DNA of 64,000 nt, taken from positions 372,001-436,000 of the forward strand of contig NZ_JAJEPS010000001.1 in NCBI RefSeq assembly GCF_020686965.1. The letters run 5' to 3'. The notes under the pieces are model-generated. The model was not told where the DNA came from. It saw nothing but the letters and a program-made list of their open reading frames with translations, and ran no database searches. Each line of letters begins with the position of its first letter. Within the stretch, counting starts at the first letter, position 1. This document shows positions 59,919 to 64,000 of this stretch, one piece after another. The stretch comes from Hominiventricola filiformis. Lineage in GTDB: Bacteria; Bacillota; Clostridia; Lachnospirales; Lachnospiraceae. The translations under genes were made by a program, and so were the position numbers.

Positions 59919-61229
59919 TTACTGTACTGCCTTGAATGCCTCATCCAGGTCCTGAATAATATCGTCGATATTCTCGGTACCAATGGAAAGACGGATGGTA
60001 TTCGGTTTGATTCCCTGATCCAGAAGTTCTTCTTCTGTACACTGGCTGTGTGTGGTGGTCGCCGGGTGGATGACCAGAGATTTCACATCTGCTACGTTAG
60101 CGAGCAGAGAGAACAGCTCCAGGTTATCGATGAAGTCTTTTGCTTTCTGTGCATCTCCCTTGATTTCGAAGGTGAAGATAGAACCGCCTCCGTTCGGGAA
60201 ATATTTCTTATAAAGAGCCTGCTGCTGCGGGTCCTTGGATACCGACGGATGATGAACCGCCTCTACCTGCGGATGATTATTCAGATACTCTACCACCTTC
60301 AGTGCGTTCTGCACATGACGCTCTACACGAAGAGACAGAGTCTCAAGTCCCTGCAGGAAAATCCAGGAATGAATCGGAGAAATGGTAGCTCCGGTATCAC
60401 GCAGAAGGATGGCACGGATCTTGGTTACGAATGCAGCCGGTCCTACTGCTTTGGTAAAGCTGATGCCATGATAGCTCGGGTTCGGCTCTGTCAGTGACGG
60501 AAATTTTCCGGATGCCTCCCAGTCAAATTTACCACTGTCTACGATCACGCCACCGATGGTGGTTCCATGTCCGCCGATGAATTTGGTTGCGGAATGAACA
60601 ACAATATCTGCACCATACTCAATCGGACGAACCAGATATGGAGTAGCGAAGGTGCTGTCTACTACCAGCGGGATCTTATGTGCATGAGCAATCTTTGCGA
60701 TTGCTTCAATATCAACGACATCAGAGTTCGGATTTCCAAGAGTCTCGATGTAAACTGCCTTGGTATTCTCTTTGATTGCTGCCTCTACCTCATCCAGATC
60801 GAAAATATTTACGAAAGTAGTCTCAACACCATATGCCGGAAGCGTATGCTCCAGGAGATTGAAAGTTCCACCATAAATGTTCTTTGCAGATACGATATGG
60901 TCACCGCTCTGTGCCAGGTTCTCGATGGTGTAGGTAACTGCTGCTGCTCCGGATGCGACTGCCAGGGCTGCAACACCACCTTCCAGGGCTGCGATTCTCT
61001 GCTCGAAAACATCCTCCGTCGGGTTGGTCAGACGTCCGTAAATATTACCTGCATCTGCCAGACCAAATCTTGCTGCTGCATGATCGCAGTTACGGAATAC
61101 ATAAGAAGAAGTCTGATAAATCGGTACTGCACGTGCGTCAGTTACCGGATCGGGAGCTTCCTGTCCTACGTGAAGCTGTAAGGTTTCAAATTTAAACTTT
61201 CTATCTGCTCTTTTGAGTTTCTCTGCCAT
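59919..61229 (-). CDS. metY: O-acetylhomoserine sulfhydrylase (aminocarboxypropyltransferase)
   Basis: The 436-aa PLP enzyme, longer than cystathionine lyases, has FETLQLHVGQEAPDPVTDAR, VPIYQTSSYVFRNCDHAA, YGRLTNPTEDVFE and the PLP lysine in VVHSATKFIGGHGT. It makes homocysteine from O-acetylhomoserine and sulfide. It is 46 bp downstream of cysK and 3 bp upstream of the Rrf2 gene. Confidence 0.93.
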   Translation of the reverse strand: MAEKLKRADRKFKFETLQLHVGQEAPDPVTDARAVPIYQTSSYVFRNCDHAAARFGLADAGNIYGRLTNPTEDVFEQRIAALEGGVAALAVASGAAAVTYTIENLAQSGDHIVSAKNIYGGTFNLLEHTLPAYGVETTFVNIFDLDEVEAAIKENTKAVYIETLGNPNSDVVDIEAIAKIAHAHKIPLVVDSTFATPYLVRPIEYGADIVVHSATKFIGGHGTTIGGVIVDSGKFDWEASGKFPSLTEPNPSYHGISFTKAVGPAAFVTKIRAILLRDTGATISPIHSWIFLQGLETLSLRVERHVQNALKVVEYLNNHPQVEAVHHPSVSKDPQQQALYKKYFPNGGGSIFTFEIKGDAQKAKDFIDNLELFSLLANVADVKSLVIHPATTTHSQCTEEELLDQGIKPNTIRLSIGTENIDDIIQDLDEAFKAVQ

Positions 61230-61275
61230 TGGTTTTATTACCTTTCTTTTCTATGTTCGTATGGGATTTCGTAAA

Positions 61276-62208
61276 TTATTCTGCGAACAGCGGAGTGGAG
61301 TAATATCTGTCACCATTGTCCGGAAGCAGTGCTACGATGGTCTTTCCTTTATTCTCCGGTCTCTTCGCCAGCTGGATAGCTGCCTGAAGAGCTGCTCCGG
61401 AAGAAATACCTACCAGCACGCCTTCATGTTTTGCAAGGAGTTTTCCGCCTGCGAATGCATCGTCATTCTCAATCGGAATAATTTCATCATATACTTTGGT
61501 GTTCAGTACATCCGGCACAAATCCTGCACCGATACCCTGAATCTTGTGGGGACCGCTCTTTCCTTCAGAGAGAACCGGAGAAGTTGCCGGCTCAACTGCC
61601 ACGATCTTCACATCTGGTTTCTGGGATTTCAGATACTCGCCAACTCCGGTAAGAGTTCCGCCGGTGCCTACACCTGCTACAAAGATGTCTACATTTCCGT
61701 CGGTATCGTTCCAGATCTCCGGACCGGTTGTCTTCTTGTGTGCTGCCGGGTTAGCCGGGTTTACAAACTGTCCCGGGATGAAGCTGTTGGGAATCTCTTT
61801 GGAAAGCTCTTCTGCTTTCGCAATGGCTCCCTTCATTCCTTTGGCTCCTTCGGTCAGAACCAGCTCAGCGCCATAAGCTTTCAGGATGTTTCTTCTCTCC
61901 ACGCTCATGGTCTCCGGCATGGTAAGAATGATTCTGTATCCTTTGGCTGCTGCGATGGATGCAAGTCCGATACCTGTATTTCCGGAGGTCGGTTCGATGA
62001 TGACGGAGCCTTCTTTCAGAATTCCTTTCTCCTCGGCATCCTCGATCATGGCCTTCGCAATACGGTCCTTTACGCTTCCGGCCGGATTAAAATACTCAAG
62101 CTTTACCAGAATCTTTGCTTCCAGGCCAAGCTCTTTTTCCACATTTACGACTTCTACCAGCGGGGTGTTTCCAATCAGTCCAAGTGTTCCCTTGTAGATG
62201 TTTGCCAT
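61276..62208 (-). CDS. cysK: Cysteine synthase (O-acetylserine sulfhydrylase)
   Basis: CysK makes cysteine from O-acetylserine and sulfide. The 310-aa PLP enzyme has the N-terminal IGNTPLVEV, the PLP lysine in NPAGSVKDRI (Lys47), the substrate loop PTSGNTGIGLA and the phosphate-binding GVGTGGTLTG. In CymR-type control CysK is also the corepressor partner of the regulator, which is encoded two genes downstream. A consensus promoter precedes it. Confidence 0.97.
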   Translation of the reverse strand: MANIYKGTLGLIGNTPLVEVVNVEKELGLEAKILVKLEYFNPAGSVKDRIAKAMIEDAEEKGILKEGSVIIEPTSGNTGIGLASIAAAKGYRIILTMPETMSVERRNILKAYGAELVLTEGAKGMKGAIAKAEELSKEIPNSFIPGQFVNPANPAAHKKTTGPEIWNDTDGNVDIFVAGVGTGGTLTGVGEYLKSQKPDVKIVAVEPATSPVLSEGKSGPHKIQGIGAGFVPDVLNTKVYDEIIPIENDDAFAGGKLLAKHEGVLVGISSGAALQAAIQLAKRPENKGKTIVALLPDNGDRYYSTPLFAE

Positions 62209-62221
62209 TTTCTATTCCTCC

Positions 62222-62291
62222 TATAATTCCTATTCACATACTATGTTTTATTTGATGATGCAATTATATCCCTATATTTCCTATTTGTCAA
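62222..62291 (-). promoter_or_regulatory. cysK promoter and candidate CymR-like site
   Basis: On the minus strand TTGACA (62286-62291) and TATAAT (62263-62268) are 17 bp apart. The identical 12-mer TATAATTCCTAT seen before the metB-like operon occurs at 62222-62233, and a variant (CCCTATATTTCCTAT) overlaps the spacer. Confidence 0.75.
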
Positions 62292-62310
62292 CTATGTTTT
62301 ATTACTTTTT

Positions 62311-62396
62311 TCTATGTTTTTTGTCTGATTCTTGCTGCTGGGGCTATATCAAGTCTATGTTTTTTGTCCGAGCCTTGTTGCTGGGGCTATATCAAA
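62311..62396 (+). repeat. Two 43-bp tandem repeats upstream of cysK
   Basis: Units 62311-62353 and 62354-62396 both read TCTATGTTTTTTGTC then CTGGGGCTATATCAA, with five or so differences. They lie between the cysK promoter and copy D. Confidence 0.85.
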
Positions 62397-62404
62397 TTCA
62401 TGCC

Positions 62405-62616
62405 GGAAAAATTCCTGCGAAATCAGATTTGGAAGGAATTTTGTCAGGCCCAGGTCAGATTGAGACCCACAGCTGCCTGCGAGACCGCCTGTAGCGCCAA
62501 AAAAGTGGAACTTTCATACAAGAAATTTGATATAGACCCACCCGCGGTAAAGCTCCCGGCAGACAACGAGCAGACCCACCCGCGGCAATGTGTCCGCGGG
62601 CGGAATCTGGCTCCGC
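62405..62616 (+). repeat. Dispersed non-coding repeat, copy D (diverged)
   Basis: Same motif order as copy A: AAAAATTCCTGCG with GGAAGGAATTTTG, TGAGACCCAC, AAAGTGGAACTTTC, GATATAGACCCACCCGCGG and CCGCGAACTTGCTTA. The ACCCACCCGCGG motif occurs twice. It lies downstream of the membrane-anchored protein gene. Confidence 0.65.
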
Positions 62617-62631
62617 GAACTTGCTTATACA

Positions 62632-62668
62632 ACAAACCCTCCGGCAGGAATCCTGCCGGAGGGTTTGT
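62632..62668. terminator. Terminator of the membrane-anchored protein gene
   Basis: ACAAACCCTCCGGCAGGA and TCCTGCCGGAGGGTTTGT form a perfect 18-bp stem. Confidence 0.8.
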
Positions 62669-62686
62669 TATGTATTGTATGATTGT

Positions 62687-64000
62687 CTAGCGTCTTTTTC
62701 TTTTTCTGGTATGAACCAGCATCATGCCTGCAAGGAGGACAACGACTCCGCCGGAGATAACGAGAAGAACTCTGATACCATTCTGCTCTTTCTCGGTGAG
62801 AGTGCTGGTCTGATCGATATAGATCGGTGTCAGGTCTGCTCCCATCATGACAAGTCTAGTGTCAACCGTCTGAAGCTTCTCATCCGTTGCGGTGAGGATA
62901 TCTTCTGTCGTGTAGACTCCGTAGTTGCCGGTGGATGCGTTGTAGACAGTGGTAAGGCTCGCATCTGCAAGCTGTCTTCCGTCGGCTGCATCCTCTGTTA
63001 CTGCAGTTCCATCTGCCGTAGAATCGCCATCGATCAGTTCTTCCGGTGCTTCCACATCTTCCGCACCCTGACCGTAAGCTCTGGTGCCGTCCGCATCTGC
63101 GGCAGCGCCGGCGCCGGTTACGGCCTGCTGTGCATCGTCCACACCGACTTTTGTCATGCTGGAAGAACCGCTTTCGCTGTTCTCATCCAGTGCGGCATCC
63201 GTCTGTGCCTTATCTGCTTCATCGGTCTGTGTGTCATCATTCACTTTCTGAAGAACACCGCCCGGTGTCTGCAGCTCTTCTTCACTGGCCTCTGCAAGTG
63301 CTCTGTCTTCCGATGCCACCGAAGTATCCGTCTGAGCAAGTGCTGTGCCTTCCTCCTGATCTCCTCCGGACTCTGCAATATCACCATTTGCATTGGTCAC
63401 ACCCGGATGGTCGATCGGAATTGCCTTCTCAGTGTCGAGACTCAGCAGCGAACCGTCATCCACTGTATCACCATAGCCGCTTCTTGCACCCTCCGGAAGT
63501 TCATCCGCATTCTCCAGCAGGTAGACACCAAGGTTGGTCTCCAGCTGCAGTGCGTTCTGATATTCCGGATTAACCACAGGCAAAGTATTGAAGAACTTCG
63601 CTCTGATAGTGCCCAGAAGATATGTAACGAAATTGCCGCCGTTGGCATCACTGCCCAGATCCAGCCACTCACCTGTGAAATAGTTGAATCCCCAGACAGT
63701 ACCATGACTGTAGTAACCCATCACGATATGGTTGTCACTGCTGTTATCCAGTGTATTGGAAATATGAGCAATGTTGTAATTTGCAAAATCGGACGGATAA
63801 TGGATCGGCTGCTCTACATCACTTAAGTCATGGGGCTCTGCTGCCTTCAGTACCGTCATATAGCGGTAATCCTGATAGGTATCAAGGATATAACCATCCG
63901 CTACATTACCATCTGTCGCAGATACATCCATGGTAAACAGCTGACCGTTCTTCACAAAGAGCTGTCTGGAGCTTACATAAGTCTCGCCTGCCCCATCCAT
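62687..64000 (-). CDS. Membrane-anchored extracellular protein, C-terminal part (runs off window)
   Basis: At least 437 codons are visible and the frame is still open at the right edge, so the N-terminus is missing. The visible part has an ordered extracellular region (first ~190 residues), then a long acidic Ala/Asp/Glu/Thr-rich linker (about 190-330), another short folded part, one membrane segment (about 408-428) and a basic tail RKRKRR. No LPxTG-like motif is present, so it would be held by the membrane helix. I do not recognise a family or function. Confidence 0.8.
   Translation of the reverse strand: MDGAGETYVSSRQLFVKNGQLFTMDVSATDGNVADGYILDTYQDYRYMTVLKAAEPHDLSDVEQPIHYPSDFANYNIAHISNTLDNSSDNHIVMGYYSHGTVWGFNYFTGEWLDLGSDANGGNFVTYLLGTIRAKFFNTLPVVNPEYQNALQLETNLGVYLLENADELPEGARSGYGDTVDDGSLLSLDTEKAIPIDHPGVTNANGDIAESGGDQEEGTALAQTDTSVASEDRALAEASEEELQTPGGVLQKVNDDTQTDEADKAQTDAALDENSESGSSSMTKVGVDDAQQAVTGAGAAADADGTRAYGQGAEDVEAPEELIDGDSTADGTAVTEDAADGRQLADASLTTVYNASTGNYGVYTTEDILTATDEKLQTVDTRLVMMGADLTPIYIDQTSTLTEKEQNGIRVLLVISGGVVVLLAGMMLVHTRKRKRR

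Noticed and set aside
61213..62226. A 337-codon plus-strand frame
   Set aside because: It is antisense to cysK and covers its promoter; the product is not protein-like.
62588..63826. A 412-codon plus-strand frame
   Set aside because: It is antisense to the membrane-anchored protein, whose membrane helix, basic tail and terminator are clear on the minus strand.

Overview
The window looks like part of the chromosome of a low-to-mid GC, spore-forming anaerobic Firmicute, most likely a Lachnospiraceae (Clostridium cluster XIVa) gut bacterium. The reasons are an alpha/beta-type small acid-soluble spore protein, the tig-clpP-clpX-lon order, an HrcA-type CIRCE element at clpB, an AUU-started infC with an L20-type leader, a minimal SufC-SufB pair, many intrinsic terminators, and gut-type sugar genes (lacZ with a GPH symporter, galK, xylB). 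The genus cannot be fixed from the sequence alone.

Layout. Positions 1-15.4 kb are mostly core genes: the proteostasis cluster tig-clpP-clpX-lon (minus strand, lon cut by the window edge), a SASP, a DJ-1-like protein, a CYTH protein, pyrC, a LysR regulator, a CapA-like protein, three leucine tRNAs, an XRE regulator, two neighbouring COG0523 metal GTPases (one with a long His-rich linker), and infC-rpmI-rplT. Positions 15.4-18.1 kb hold clpB. Positions 18.1-19.3 kb are an accessory scar with istB and integrase fragments next to a hicAB toxin-antitoxin pair. Positions 19.4-26.1 kb are a lactose unit (lacZ plus GPH symporter) bounded by two AraC regulators. An anchored XRE regulator and an ABC exporter follow.

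Positions 29.2-32.75 kb are the most unusual part. Two copies of a ~525-bp element lie in opposite orientation around a cassette with a small conserved-looking protein, a Cys/His-rich mini-ORF, a MATE exporter behind a two-hairpin leader with tiny leader peptides, and a rubredoxin with a palindromic operator. After it come sufC-sufB, a VOC protein, a two-component system, galK, uppP, a DUF815 ATPase, an aminotransferase, an alarmone-hydrolase-like HD protein, an Lrp regulator, xylB and a second MATE exporter.

Positions 46.7-64 kb contain at least four related non-coding repeats, marked by ATATAGACCC and AAAAAGTTCCTGCG hairpin motifs, each just downstream of a gene 3' end. Two of them are inverted around a nuclease-like gene and an HD gene. 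The same region carries a sulfur amino acid regulon: a four-gene operon starting with a cystathionine gamma-synthase/lyase, and cysK-metY-rrf2. Both promoters share an identical 12-mer that could be the Rrf2 (CymR-like) site. A 1305-residue wall-anchored surface protein, an ApbE lipoprotein, a fragment of a short-chain dehydrogenase, and a membrane-anchored protein cut by the right edge complete the window.
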